DNA from: Burkholderia ubonensis
Lineage (GTDB): Bacteria; Pseudomonadota; Gammaproteobacteria; Burkholderiales; Burkholderiaceae
Direction of reading: 5' to 3'
Length of the DNA stretch: 64,000 nucleotides
Assembly (NCBI RefSeq): GCF_001718695.1
Contig: NZ_CP013420.1
Coordinates: 620,001-684,000, forward strand
Position 1 is the stretch's first letter. Every line of letters begins with the position of its first letter. Below are positions 35,534 through 44,771 of the stretch, in pieces. Position numbers and translations under genes: made by a program. Under the pieces are notes generated by a model. The model was not told where the DNA came from. It saw only the letters and a list, made by a program, of their open reading frames with translations, and made no database searches.

Positions 35534-36499
35534 ATGGCCGCCGCGCTCGAACGACCCAGCCTCACCGCGCTCGGCCAGCCGGGCGCGCGCAGCCGCGACA
35601 AGCTCGCGCGCATTCCGGTGCGCGTCGAGCCCGTGGCGGGCGCGGCGCTGCCGAAGCCGTCGTGGCTGCGGGCGCGGCCGATGTCGAGCGGGGCGGTCGC
35701 CGACATGGCGGCCGTGCTGCGCGATCATCGGCTGCATTCCGTCTGCGAGGAGGCGATGTGTCCGAATATCGGCGAATGCTTCGCGCAGCGCACCGCGACC
35801 TTCATGATCATGGGCGGGCTGTGCACGCGGCGCTGCCCGTTCTGCGACGTCGCGCACGGCCGTCCCGAGCCGCTCGATCCCGACGAGCCCGCGCGGCTCG
35901 CCGCGGCGGCGGCCGCGCTCGGGCTGCGCTACGTCGTGATCACGTCGGTCGATCGGGACGACCTGCGCGACGGTGGCGCCGCGCATTTCGCCGCCTGCAT
36001 CGCGGCGGTGCGCGCGCGCGTGCCGGGCATCGGCGTCGAGGTGCTGACGCCCGATTTTCGCGGCCGCGTCGCGCGTGCGCTCGACGCGTTGTCGTCGGCA
36101 TGGCCGGACGTGTTCAATCACAACATCGAGACGGTGCCGTCGCTGTATCGGGCCGCGCGGCCCGGCGCCGATTATCGCGGCTCGCTCGAACTGCTCGCGC
36201 AGGCGAAGGCCGCGCGGCCGGCGCTCGTGACGAAATCGGGCTTGATGCTCGGGCTCGGCGAGCGCGACGACGAGGTGCGCGCCACGCTGCACGACCTGCG
36301 CGCGCACGAGGTCGACGTGCTGACGCTCGGCCAGTATCTGGCGCCGTCCGCGCATCACCTGCCGGTGCGGCGCTACGTGAGCCCCGACGCGTTCGACGCG
36401 TGGCGCGACGAGGCGCTGGCGCTGGGGTTTCGCGAAGTCGTCGCAGGCCCGCTCGTGCGCTCGTCGTATCACGCGGCCGACGTGCTGAAGCCCGCGTGA
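35534..36499 (+). CDS. lipA: Lipoyl synthase, aco operon copy
   Basis: A 321-residue radical SAM enzyme that inserts two sulfurs into octanoyl groups on E2 lipoyl domains. Both cluster motifs are present: the N-terminal auxiliary cluster [12 protein letters not shown] and the radical [21 protein letters not shown] and [10 protein letters not shown] are further signatures. The start at 35534 is two bases after the acoC stop; the long open frame from 34898 is a shadow. A housekeeping lipA is expected elsewhere on the chromosome, so this is probably a second copy that lipoylates AcoC when acetoin is used. Confidence 0.92.
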   Translation: MAAALERPSLTALGQPGARSRDKLARIPVRVEPVAGAALPKPSWLRARPMSSGAVADMAAVLRDHRLHSVCEEAMCPNIGECFAQRTATFMIMGGLCTRRCPFCDVAHGRPEPLDPDEPARLAAAAAALGLRYVVITSVDRDDLRDGGAAHFAACIAAVRARVPGIGVEVLTPDFRGRVARALDALSSAWPDVFNHNIETVPSLYRAARPGADYRGSLELLAQAKAARPALVTKSGLMLGLGERDDEVRATLHDLRAHEVDVLTLGQYLAPSAHHLPVRRYVSPDAFDAWRDEALALGFREVVAGPLVRSSYHAADVLKPA

Positions 36500-36514
36500 G
36501 CCGCCCGCCGCGCG

Positions 36515-37864
36515 TCAGGCGCCAGCCTGCGCGCGGCTCACGCGGCGCAGATAGACCGCGAGCCCGGCGCCCGCGAGCATCAGGCTCATCGTGTTCGCGA
36601 ACCAGAAGCCGCGCGCGCCGGTCAGCCACGCGGGCGAGTGGCCGCCGACGTCGAAGCCGAGCAGGTAGCCGCCGCCGAGCCCGACGCCCCACAGCGCGAC
36701 CGCGTAGATGACGGTCGGCACGGCCGCGACCTTGTACGCGCGCAGCGCGAACGCGGACGTGACCTGCAGCGCGTCGAAGAAGTGATAGCAGGTGACGATC
36801 GCGACGAGCGGCATCGCGGCTGCGGCGACTGTCGGGTTCGGCGTGTAGCCGCCGACGATCAGCGGTCGCAGCGCGAACACCAGCAGGCCATACAGCGCGG
36901 CGATCCCGCCCGCGAGCGTCACGCCGTGCCGGCCGAGCAGCCGGGCTTCGTCGGGCTGCCCGGCGCCGAGCGCGCGGGCGACGAGCGTCGACGTCGCGAC
37001 GCCGATCGACAGCGGCGTCATGTACAGCACGCCGCTGATGTTGGCGGCGATCTGGTGCCCGGCGAGCGTGGTCGTGCCGAACTGCGCGATGAAGAGCGCC
37101 ATGCAGGTGAACGACGTGACCTCGATCAGGTACGACAGGCCCATCGGCACGCCGAGCTTCAGGATCGCCTTCTGGCGCGCCCAGACCGGCCAGCAGAAGC
37201 GCGAGAAGATCGCGAGCGGCGCGAACACGTCGAGCTTCGCGAGCAACGTGAAGCCGACCAGCGCGAGCGCCCAGTTGATCACCGTGCTCGCGAGCCCGCA
37301 CCCCGGGCCGCCGAGCGCCGGCACGCCGAACCCGCCGAAGATGAACCAGATGTTCAGCGGAAACTTGAGCGCGAGCGCGCCGATCTGCAGGATCATCGCG
37401 AGGCGCGGTTTGCCGGCCGCGTTGGTGAGCGCGCCGTAGATCCGGAACACGAGGCTCGCCGGCAACCCGAACGACAGGAGGCGCAGATAGGCGACGGTGC
37501 GCTCGTGCAGCGCGGCGGGCGCATGCGCGAGACGCAACAGCGGTTCGGGGAAATGCAGCAGCAGGAAGCCGGGCACCGCGAGCAGCGCGGCGAGCCACAG
37601 CGCCTGGCGGACTTCCTCGCCGATCTCGGCGTAGCGCCGCGCGCCGTACAGTTGGCCGGTGATCGGCTGCAGCGCGGACAGGATGCCCGTCAGGCCGATG
37701 AAGACCGACAGGTAGATCGACGCGCCGAGCCCGAGCGCGGCGAGATCGGTGGCGGAGAAGCGGCCGACCATCGCGGTGTCGGTCACGCCGAACGCAATGA
37801 TCGCGAGCTGGCCGACGAGCACCGGCCACGCGAGGCCGATGATCCGACGGATATCGGCCAGCAT
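36515..37864 (-). CDS. MATE family multidrug/toxin exporter
   Basis: A 449-residue polytopic protein with about 12 transmembrane helices in two six-helix halves, as in NorM-type MATE exporters coupled to H+ or Na+. Typical stretches are LAWPVLVGQLAIIAFGVTDT, MVGRFSATDLAALG and the second-half AGHQIAANISGVLYMTPLS. Substrate cannot be told from sequence. The start is ATG at 37864, 2 bp after the stop of the upstream glycosyltransferase-like gene, so the two form an operon. It converges on lipA with only 15 bp between the stops and no visible terminator. Confidence 0.92.
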   Translation of the reverse strand: MLADIRRIIGLAWPVLVGQLAIIAFGVTDTAMVGRFSATDLAALGLGASIYLSVFIGLTGILSALQPITGQLYGARRYAEIGEEVRQALWLAALLAVPGFLLLHFPEPLLRLAHAPAALHERTVAYLRLLSFGLPASLVFRIYGALTNAAGKPRLAMILQIGALALKFPLNIWFIFGGFGVPALGGPGCGLASTVINWALALVGFTLLAKLDVFAPLAIFSRFCWPVWARQKAILKLGVPMGLSYLIEVTSFTCMALFIAQFGTTTLAGHQIAANISGVLYMTPLSIGVATSTLVARALGAGQPDEARLLGRHGVTLAGGIAALYGLLVFALRPLIVGGYTPNPTVAAAAMPLVAIVTCYHFFDALQVTSAFALRAYKVAAVPTVIYAVALWGVGLGGGYLLGFDVGGHSPAWLTGARGFWFANTMSLMLAGAGLAVYLRRVSRAQAGA

Positions 37865-37866
37865 CG

Positions 37867-39624
37867 TCAATCGTCCGCCTTGCGGCGCGGCGGCCGGCGC
37901 TTGACCGGCGTCTTCGGCCGCTCGATGCGCTCGTACAGGCGGAAACGCTCGTCGCGGTCGGCGACGCGGCGGCCTTCCCAGACGAGACGCCACACGTACT
38001 GCGACATCGAGCTCGGTTCGCCGAAATCGGCGCGGTCCTGGCGCAGGATCACGTCGCAGTCGCCGGAGTAATCGAAGTGCATGTTGCCGAAATAGGCGAA
38101 CGTCGCGATCTGCGCGTCGCCGAGCCGCACCGGCGAAATGCATTCGTAATCGGACGGCAGGTGCGCGGCGATCTGCTGCGCGACGTCGCGATAGGTCCGG
38201 CCGTAGTTGACGATCGGCAGCCACAGCGTCATCAGCAGCACCCACATCAGCGTGGTGCCGGCGCCTGACAGCACGACGCTGCGCCACAGCACCTTCGGCT
38301 GACGCGACACGCGCCACCTCGCGAGCAGGAACCAGCAGACCGTCACCGCGACCGCGCAGACGAACGACAGCACCTTGAAGTGCGGCTCGTAGCCGGGCAG
38401 GAGCCGCGCGAGGTTGCGCGCGAGCGGGTGCGGGAAGCCGGTCATCGACGCCAGCCAGACGAGCCACACGAAGCTGCCGAGGATCGTGAAGCTCAACACC
38501 GCGAACCAGTCGATCGCGTTGATCGCGCCGCGCTTAAGCGTCGGCAGCGCGAACGTCGCGAGCACCGCGAGCGGCGGCAGCAGCAGCATGTACATGCGGT
38601 TCGACTGCTGACTCTGCAGGATCACGAGCGCAACGAGCGGCACGACGACCGACAGCGGAATCGCGATGTGCGTGCGCCGGCGCAGGCCGGCCCAGCTCCA
38701 CCACGCCCAGATCGCGAGCGGCCACGCGGGCCACGCGAAGATCGGCAGGTTCTTCGCCGCGTACATCAGCACGGCGGTCGGCGGGCCGGAAAAGCGCATC
38801 AGGCTGCCGCGCACCCACTGGTCGAAGAACCACGCGGCGTCGTCCGGCGCCGCGGCGAGCGCGGCGAACACCCACAGCGCGATGATCGCGGCGGCGACGG
38901 GCACGCCGATCGCGGGCAGGTGCAGGTTGCGCATCTCGGGCGTGACGAGCCACAGCACGGCGGTGCCGACGACGAGCGCGCCGACGAGCACCGGGTTGCC
39001 GGACAGGCAGACGAGGCCGATCGCCGCGCTCCACCACAGCGCGCCCTGCAGCGGCTTGTCGATGCCGCGCACGAGCCCGTAGACGAGCATCGCGATCCAC
39101 GCGAACTGCGCGAGCTGCGGCGTCGTTTCGTGTCCGCGCTCCGCGAGGCCGAAGCAGGCGAGCAGGATCAGCAGCGCGCCGTCGGCGAGCGTGCGGCCGT
39201 AGTCGCGCGGCTCGGGCTCGCCGCCGAACGCGTACTTGAACGGCTGGACTTCGGCGCGCCGGCCGAGCAGATACGCGGCGTACCAGACGAACGCGCAGGC
39301 GATGCAGAACAGGATGCCGGTGGCGAGCCGCGACGCGTTGCTTGCGTCGACCCAGGACCCAAGCGCGCGGATCGACAGCGCGCCGAGCCAGTAGCCGAGC
39401 GGTCCGTCGGTCGTGATGAACTTGCCGACGAGATTCGGCAGCAGCCAGTCGTGCCAGCCGCCCTTGGCCATCGTCCACATGACGCCGAAGCCCGCCGCGT
39501 CCTCGTTTTTCCACGGGTCGCGGCCGAACAGGCCGAACGCCGCATAGACGAGGCAGAGCGTGAGCAGCAGCCAGCGCGGCAGCGCGCGCGTGGCGGAGGC
39601 GGTGAGACGAACGACAGGCTTCAT
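37867..39624 (-). CDS. GT39/ArnT-like membrane glycosyltransferase family protein
   Basis: A 585-residue integral membrane protein with about 11 hydrophobic helices and the GT-C layout of ArnT and protein-mannosyltransferase relatives. An acidic motif GRDPWKNEDAAGFGVMWTM occupies the first periplasmic loop, followed by TTDGPLGYWLGAL. The C-terminal 120 residues form a soluble periplasmic domain (DYECISPVRLGDAQIATF) and end in a basic tail RRPPRRKADD. The acceptor and donor are unknown. It is not the lipid A Ara4N transferase, which is the separate arnT at 12.4-14.1 kb. The start at 39624 (MKPVVRL) is preferred over upstream in-frame codons that give Arg/Pro-rich sequence. Confidence 0.82.
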   Translation of the reverse strand: MKPVVRLTASATRALPRWLLLTLCLVYAAFGLFGRDPWKNEDAAGFGVMWTMAKGGWHDWLLPNLVGKFITTDGPLGYWLGALSIRALGSWVDASNASRLATGILFCIACAFVWYAAYLLGRRAEVQPFKYAFGGEPEPRDYGRTLADGALLILLACFGLAERGHETTPQLAQFAWIAMLVYGLVRGIDKPLQGALWWSAAIGLVCLSGNPVLVGALVVGTAVLWLVTPEMRNLHLPAIGVPVAAAIIALWVFAALAAAPDDAAWFFDQWVRGSLMRFSGPPTAVLMYAAKNLPIFAWPAWPLAIWAWWSWAGLRRRTHIAIPLSVVVPLVALVILQSQQSNRMYMLLLPPLAVLATFALPTLKRGAINAIDWFAVLSFTILGSFVWLVWLASMTGFPHPLARNLARLLPGYEPHFKVLSFVCAVAVTVCWFLLARWRVSRQPKVLWRSVVLSGAGTTLMWVLLMTLWLPIVNYGRTYRDVAQQIAAHLPSDYECISPVRLGDAQIATFAYFGNMHFDYSGDCDVILRQDRADFGEPSSMSQYVWRLVWEGRRVADRDERFRLYERIERPKTPVKRRPPRRKADD

Positions 39625-39766
39625 GCAGATGGGCGTTCTGGGCGCGGCTCGCGCGATGCCGCGCGGCGCGCCGGTTTTGAGCATCCGGCATTGTAGACGC
39701 GCCGGCCGTTGCGCGTCAGCGGTCGCGCCCGGGCGCCGGCCGACGGCGCTCGGGCGAGCAGAGACG

Positions 39767-39792
39767 AAAAAGGGCAGCCTGGGCTGCCCTTT
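39767..39792 (-). terminator. Rho-independent terminator of rpmE2
   Basis: A perfect 10-bp stem (AAAGGGCAGC with GCTGCCCTTT) closes on CTGG and is followed on the minus strand by TTTTTCG. It is 45 bp after the L31 stop. Confidence 0.9.
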
Positions 39793-39836
39793 GGTGCGAT
39801 ACCGGTGCGATGCGGTCACCGGATGCGGCGCGAAGC

Positions 39837-40100
39837 TTACTTCGCGACCTTGCCGCTGGCGCGCGAACCGAACTTGTTCTTGAACTTCTCGACGCGGCCG
39901 GCCGTGTCCATGATCTTCTGCTGGCCGGTGTAGAACGAGTGCGACTCCGACGACACTTCGATCTTGGCGAGCGGGTAGGTCTTGCCTTCGAAGTCGATGG
40001 TTTCACGCGTCTGGATCGTCGAGCGCGTGATGAACTTGAAGCCGTTCGACATGTCTTGGAAGACGACTTCGCGGTAATCCGGGTGAATGCCAGGTTTCAT
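39837..40100 (-). CDS. rpmE2: 50S ribosomal protein L31, type B
   Basis: An 87-residue ribosomal protein at the 50S-30S bridge. The N-terminus [16 protein letters not shown] and the tRNA-like [17 protein letters not shown] are the type B form, lacking the CxxC zinc ribbon of type A L31; the protein has no cysteine. Type B genes are often expressed under zinc limitation when both forms exist, but this may also be the only L31. The start at 40100 has AGGAAA upstream; an earlier in-frame start at 40181 adds a non-conserved stretch. It is monocistronic, with its own terminator. Confidence 0.94.
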   Translation of the reverse strand: MKPGIHPDYREVVFQDMSNGFKFITRSTIQTRETIDFEGKTYPLAKIEVSSESHSFYTGQQKIMDTAGRVEKFKNKFGSRASGKVAK

Positions 40101-40256
40101 GATTTTCCTTGGTGAGAGCGGTAGCCAACCCGCCGCTTGCCGCTCCGAACCGCGCGAATTGCGCGTGTCGGCTGGCGTCAAGCCCGGCGCGAGCCACTTG
40201 CCTAAGGTCGAAAAACGGCAATTATGCCAGAAAATCAGACGGTTGGCGATTAATTT

Positions 40257-41090
40257 TCAGCGCGCGTCCAGCGCGCCGGTTTGGGCCGGATCCTGCCGGT
40301 AATAGCGGGCGAGCAGCCGGTAGAGCTCGGGGAACTCGGCCTCGAACGCACGCGGCCGCACGAACAGCGCCTCGCTGCATACGGCAAAGAATTCCGACGG
40401 GTGGTCGGCCGCATAGGGGTCGATCAGCGACTCCCGCTCGAAGCGCGCCCACGCGCGATCCGGCACCGCATCGACGCGTGCGCAGAACTGGTCGTACGCG
40501 TTTTCGAACACGTCGGCCCACGCCTGCGCGTCGAGATGCGGCGCATGCCAGCGGCGAAAGAGGGGCGGATAGCCGTCGGCCGCGCCGTTGATCATGTCGA
40601 TCTTGTGCGCGAACTCGTGGATCACGACGTTGTACGCGTCGCGGCCGTCGGTCATCTGCGCGTCTTCCCACGACAGGATCACCGGTCCGCCTTCCCAGGC
40701 TTCGCCGCTCGCGTCCTGCTCGACCTCGTGGACGACGCCGTCCTCGTCCTGCACGGTCTTGCGGATCACGAATTCGCCCGGATACACGACGACGCCGACC
40801 CAGCCGTCGTACAGCGACAGATCGAGATTCAGCACCGGCACGCAGGCCTGCACGGCGATGCCGACGATCATCTCGTCGGTCAGCTCGAGGCCGTGCGCGG
40901 TCGAAAACGACTTGTGCGCGATGAACAGGCTCGTCAGCTCGCGCAGCCGGCCGAGGTCGTCGGGCGGCAGGTAGTCGAGGAACGGCAGTCGCGCGACGGT
41001 GTCCTGCCACAGCGCGTCGGGGATCGGGTGGCTGCGCAGCGCGCGGTTGCGGCGGCGATGGTCGAGCCAGCGGGTGAGTTTCGAAAGCAT
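40257..41090 (-). CDS. mtfA: MtfA family zinc metallopeptidase
   Basis: A 277-residue cytoplasmic peptidase of the MtfA family (M90). The zinc motif is VVIHEFAHKIDMI near residue 157, with the third ligand in the downstream helix HPSEFFAVCSEALF. The N-terminal half (LPFLDYLPPDDLGRLREL, TDEMIVGIAVQACVPVL) is also typical. In enterobacteria MtfA interacts with the glucose repressor Mlc and cleaves substrates after glucose exposure; in Burkholderia the partner is unknown. It has its own 156-bp gap upstream of rpmE2. No operon partner is obvious. Confidence 0.92.
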   Translation of the reverse strand: MLSKLTRWLDHRRRNRALRSHPIPDALWQDTVARLPFLDYLPPDDLGRLRELTSLFIAHKSFSTAHGLELTDEMIVGIAVQACVPVLNLDLSLYDGWVGVVVYPGEFVIRKTVQDEDGVVHEVEQDASGEAWEGGPVILSWEDAQMTDGRDAYNVVIHEFAHKIDMINGAADGYPPLFRRWHAPHLDAQAWADVFENAYDQFCARVDAVPDRAWARFERESLIDPYAADHPSEFFAVCSEALFVRPRAFEAEFPELYRLLARYYRQDPAQTGALDAR

Positions 41091-41128
41091 GAAAACGGCA
41101 ACGTGAATCCCAAAGCCTGACTTTTAAC

Positions 41129-42685
41129 TCAATCGATGTCTTTTTGCCATGCGGCGAAGATCCCGCCGCAAATCGCGACGCCGGCGAGGAAATAGAACCC
41201 GTCGAGCGACGACAGGAACGACGCCTGCTGCGCGACCATCCGCGCGATCGACGAGATCGCGAACGCGTGCGCGTCGCCCGGTGCATGGCCGGCGGCCGCG
41301 TAGCTGCGGGCCAGCGCGTCGACCGTCTGCTGGAACAGCGGGTCGAACACGTTCGCGCGCTCGACGAGCCGCGTCTGGTGCACGGCCTGCCGATGCTGCT
41401 CGACGATGATCACCGACGCCGTTGCGAACGAGATCGTCAGCTGGCGGACGATGTTCTTGAGCCGGTAGCCGTGCGTGTATTCGTCGATCGCAAAGATCCG
41501 GAACGTCAGGTTCGCGACCGGCAGCACGATGAACAGCAGCAGCAGGCCGCGCAGCAGCAGCGGCACGATCAGCGCCGCTTCGCCGACCTGCGGCGTCATG
41601 CGGGTCATCCACAGCGCGGCGAACGCGGCGACTGCGAAGCCCGGCACGATGATCCATTTCTTGTGCGTGATCAGCTTCGCGTAGCGCAGGTACGCGAACA
41701 GCGCGGTCGCGGAGATCAGCGACATCGTGCCGACGAGGCGCCCGGCGTTCTCGACCGGATAGCCGAGCCCCGATTCGAGAAGGCGGGAGGTCAGGTAGCT
41801 GAAGCCGGTCGACTCGTAGTAATAGAACATGTAGAGCAGGAGCCCGACCTGGAAGGTCCGCTGGCGGAATGCGTGCAGGCGCACGAGCGGCGTCGGGTGG
41901 TGCCACTGGTGGTGCGCGAACCACGCGAGCGCGCCGAGGCCCGCGACCGTCAGCAGGATCAGCATCGGCGAGCCGCTGTAGAGCTGGTACCGCACCTGCT
42001 GCATCACGACCTGCAGCGCGCCCTGCGCGAGCGCGAACACGACGTACGGCCAGAAATGCCCGGTACCGCGTTCGTCGTCGGGCAGGTTGCCGGTGTCGGG
42101 CAGCGTCAGCAGTGCGAGGATCGCGAACGCGACGCCTGCGGGCGCGGTGCACGCGAACAGCGCGCGCCACGTCGAATGCGCGACGAGCAGGCCGCCGGCG
42201 ATCGGCGCGAGCGCGCTGCCGAGCAGGATCATGATCAGGAACGCGCGCGTCGCGGGTGGCCGTTCCCGCGGCGTGAAGCTGATCTGGATCAGGATCCGGC
42301 ACGCGCCCATCATCGGCCCGATGAAATAGCCCTGGAAGCCGCGCGCGAACGCGAGCTCCAGCGACGTATCGGCGAGCGCGGACGCGATCGCGCCGAGCGA
42401 GAACATCAGCATGCAGCCGGCGACGTAGCGGCGATGCCCGAGGCGGTCGATCCACCATTGCTGCTGGAGGATGCCGAGCACGGCCGCGACCGCGTACGCG
42501 CTCGACGACCACACGAGCTCGTCCGGCGACGCGTTGATGCCGCCCGCGATGTAGCTGGCGAAGAACGAGAACGTCGCGTTGTCGAAATAGTCGATGCCGG
42601 TGACGAGCGCGAGCGCCCACGGGAACAGGTCGGCGCGCAGGCTTGCGCGGCTCCACAGTGGCGGGCGGCCCGGCGTCGCGTTCAT
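41129..42685 (-). CDS. MFS transporter, DHA2-like drug efflux family
   Basis: A 518-residue major facilitator protein with about 14 predicted helices. The N-terminal half has the GIDYFDNATFSFFASYIAG helix 1 and DRLGHRRYVAG of motif A; GACRILIQISFTPRERP and AGGLLVAHSTWRALFACTAP are typical of 14-helix EmrB/QacA-type exporters. Substrate is unknown. Its start codon overlaps the stop of the upstream MerR gene (ATGA at 42682-42685), so the pair is translationally coupled. The MerR regulator is probably its drug-responsive activator. No periplasmic adaptor (EmrA-like) gene is adjacent. Confidence 0.88.
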   Translation of the reverse strand: MNATPGRPPLWSRASLRADLFPWALALVTGIDYFDNATFSFFASYIAGGINASPDELVWSSSAYAVAAVLGILQQQWWIDRLGHRRYVAGCMLMFSLGAIASALADTSLELAFARGFQGYFIGPMMGACRILIQISFTPRERPPATRAFLIMILLGSALAPIAGGLLVAHSTWRALFACTAPAGVAFAILALLTLPDTGNLPDDERGTGHFWPYVVFALAQGALQVVMQQVRYQLYSGSPMLILLTVAGLGALAWFAHHQWHHPTPLVRLHAFRQRTFQVGLLLYMFYYYESTGFSYLTSRLLESGLGYPVENAGRLVGTMSLISATALFAYLRYAKLITHKKWIIVPGFAVAAFAALWMTRMTPQVGEAALIVPLLLRGLLLLFIVLPVANLTFRIFAIDEYTHGYRLKNIVRQLTISFATASVIIVEQHRQAVHQTRLVERANVFDPLFQQTVDALARSYAAAGHAPGDAHAFAISSIARMVAQQASFLSSLDGFYFLAGVAICGGIFAAWQKDID

Positions 42686-43182
42686 GCGCGGCTCTTGCGC
42701 GCCCGGCGCTCGCTCGCCTCGGCCCGCCGCTGCGCGATCAGCGCATCCGCGCTTTCGCCGGCGAGACGCCGCTCGACGTAGTCGATGTCGCGCTGCAGTT
42801 CCTTGCGCAGCGCCATCGCTTCCTTCAGCTCGCGCTGGACCGCCGCGATGCGCCGGTCGAGCGTGCCGATCTGTTCCGCGAGACCGGTGCGGATGTCCCG
42901 CAGCGACGCGTCCGAGTAGCGGCGCCGGCCGTCGTCCGTCTCTTCCAGCGGACGCTTGAGCATTTCGGTGATGCCCTGCAGCGAGAAGCCGAGCGCGCGC
43001 AGGCGCAGGATTCGCGCGAAGCGCTCGAGGTCGGCGTCGTCATAGAGACGATAGCGGCCTTCGCTGCGCGACGGCGTGACGAGCCCGCGCTCCTCGTAGT
43101 ACTTCAGCGTGCGCGGCGTGACGCCGAGCCGCGCGGCGGCGTCGCTCACGGTCAGCAGCAGGATGGGGGTGTCGGTCGTCAT
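42682..43182 (-). CDS. MerR family transcriptional regulator of the MFS transporter
   Basis: A 166-residue MerR protein. The DNA-binding domain VSDAAARLGVTPRTLKYYEE begins near residue 11, then RYRLYDDADLERFARILRL, and a long coiled coil follows (residues about 95-155). No metal-binding cysteine pattern is present. It is co-transcribed with the downstream MFS gene through a 4-bp overlap. Upstream is a near-perfect 12-2-12 inverted repeat beside a TATAAT -10, so it most likely regulates its own operon. The inducing compound is unknown. Confidence 0.9.
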   Translation of the reverse strand: MTTDTPILLLTVSDAAARLGVTPRTLKYYEERGLVTPSRSEGRYRLYDDADLERFARILRLRALGFSLQGITEMLKRPLEETDDGRRRYSDASLRDIRTGLAEQIGTLDRRIAAVQRELKEAMALRKELQRDIDYVERRLAGESADALIAQRRAEASERRARKSRA

Positions 43183-43211
43183 CGTGGCGGTGGGTTGGGG
43201 CGACGGGATGG

Positions 43212-43246
43212 ATTATAGATCAACGTGTACGTTCACGTACATGTTG
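43212..43246 (-). promoter_or_regulatory. MerR operon promoter and inverted-repeat operator
   Basis: On the minus strand a consensus TATAAT -10 (43212-43217) follows an inverted repeat, CAACGTGTACGT and ACGTACATGTTG around TC (43221-43246), with 11 of 12 positions paired. The start codon is 29 bp downstream of the -10. A canonical -35 is not evident, as expected for an activator-dependent MerR promoter. Confidence 0.75.
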
Positions 43247-43250
43247 GCGC

Positions 43251-43288
43251 GAAAAAACGGCCGCCGGGCGCAACGCGCGGGCGGCCGT
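43251..43288 (-). terminator. Rho-independent terminator of rho
   Basis: On the minus strand ACGGCCGCC and GGCGGCCGT form a 9-bp stem with an inner GCGC/GCGC stem, followed by TTTTTT. It lies 21 bp after the rho stop and abuts the MerR operator. Confidence 0.88.
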
Positions 43289-43308
43289 CCTATCCGCTGC
43301 CGGGGCGA

Positions 43309-44571
43309 TCAGCCGCCGCGGCGCATCAGGTCGAAGAACTCGGAGTTGCTCTTCGTCTGGCGGATCTTGTCGAGCAGGAATTCCATTGCCTCGACTTCGT
43401 CCATGTCGTGGATGAATTTGCGCAGCACCCAGATCTTCTGCAGGATCTCGGGCTTGATCAGCATTTCCTCGCGGCGCGTGCCCGACTTGTTCAGGTTGAT
43501 CGACGGGTAGACGCGCTTTTCCGCGAGGCGGCGCTCGAGGTGCACTTCCATGTTGCCGGTGCCCTTGAACTCTTCGTAGATCACGTCGTCCATGCGGCTG
43601 CCGGTTTCGATCAGCGCGGTGCCGATGATCGTCAGCGAGCCGCCTTCCTCGATGTTGCGCGCCGCGCCGAAGAAGCGTTTCGGGCGCTGCAGCGCGTTCG
43701 CGTCGACACCGCCCGTCAGCACCTTGCCCGACGCCGGGATCACGGTGTTGTACGCGCGTGCGAGACGCGTGATCGAGTCGAGCAGGATCACGACGTCGTG
43801 CTTCATTTCGACGAGGCGCTTGGCCTTCTCGATCACCATTTCGGCGACCTGAACGTGGCGCGTGGCCGGTTCGTCGAACGTCGATGCGATCACTTCGCCT
43901 GCGACGGAGCGCTGCATTTCGGTCACTTCTTCAGGGCGCTCGTCGATCAGCAGCACGAACAGGACCACGTCCGGGTGGTTCTGCTTGATCGCGTGCGCGA
44001 TGTGCTGGAGCATCACGGTCTTGCCCGACTTCGGCGACGCGACGAGCAGGCCGCGCTGGCCCTTGCCGATCGGCGCGATCATGTCGATGATGCGGCCCGT
44101 GACGTTCTCTTCGCCGCGCATTTCGCGCTCGAGCGACAGCGGCTTGTTCGGGTGCAGCGGCGTGAGGTTCTCGAACATGATCTTGTGTTTCGAGGCCTCG
44201 GGCGGCTGCCCGTTGACTTTGTCGACCTTGACGAGCGCGAAGTAGCGCTCGCCGTCCTTCGGCGTGCGGACTTCGCCTTCGATCGTGTCGCCGGTGTGCA
44301 GGTTGAAGCGGCGGATCTGCGACGGGCTGATGTAGATGTCGTCGGTGCTCGCGAGGTACGACATTTCCGGCGAGCGCAGGAAGCCGAAGCCGTCCGGCAG
44401 CACTTCGAGCGTGCCGTCGCCGAAGATCGTCTCTCCCGTCTTGGCGCGCTTTTTGAGAATGGCGAACATCAGCTCCTGCTTGCGCAGGCGGTTCGCGTTT
44501 TCGATCTCCAGGCCGTTGGCCATCTCGATCAATTCGGACACGTGCAGAGACTTGAGCTCGGATAAATGCAT
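43309..44571 (-). CDS. rho: Transcription termination factor Rho
   Basis: A 420-residue hexameric RNA-dependent ATPase that ends transcription at C-rich rut sites. The N-terminal RNA-binding (OB) domain has [18 protein letters not shown] and [14 protein letters not shown]. The ATPase has Walker [13 protein letters not shown] and Walker [17 protein letters not shown], with the Q/R-loop region [19 protein letters not shown]. There is no N-terminal insertion of the actinobacterial kind. Rho genes are often autoregulated by early termination in their leader; the 200 bp upstream (44572-44771) is A/T-richer but shows no clear motif. Confidence 0.98.
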   Translation of the reverse strand: MHLSELKSLHVSELIEMANGLEIENANRLRKQELMFAILKKRAKTGETIFGDGTLEVLPDGFGFLRSPEMSYLASTDDIYISPSQIRRFNLHTGDTIEGEVRTPKDGERYFALVKVDKVNGQPPEASKHKIMFENLTPLHPNKPLSLEREMRGEENVTGRIIDMIAPIGKGQRGLLVASPKSGKTVMLQHIAHAIKQNHPDVVLFVLLIDERPEEVTEMQRSVAGEVIASTFDEPATRHVQVAEMVIEKAKRLVEMKHDVVILLDSITRLARAYNTVIPASGKVLTGGVDANALQRPKRFFGAARNIEEGGSLTIIGTALIETGSRMDDVIYEEFKGTGNMEVHLERRLAEKRVYPSINLNKSGTRREEMLIKPEILQKIWVLRKFIHDMDEVEAMEFLLDKIRQTKSNSEFFDLMRRGG

Positions 44572-44771
44572 ACGGGAATCCCGCCAGGGAAGAGAAGCGA
44601 CGAAAGAAAAAAGGGAGGAGGGCGAGCGGAATCGCTCAGAGACTTAAATGCGTCTTGTAGACGTTTTTTAATTCTAGCATAGGCCGATTCGCGCTTGAGC
44701 GGCCGATCGGCGGCTTGGCGGCGGACATGTTGCCGGCTGACAACACGTCCGCGAACCTGCCGGTATTTTTT

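Noticed and set aside
44733..44770. Plus-strand stem followed by a T-run (TATTTTTTTT) between rho and trxA
   Set aside because: Only 5 bp of stem and a loop of about 21 bases, and no plus-strand gene ends here.
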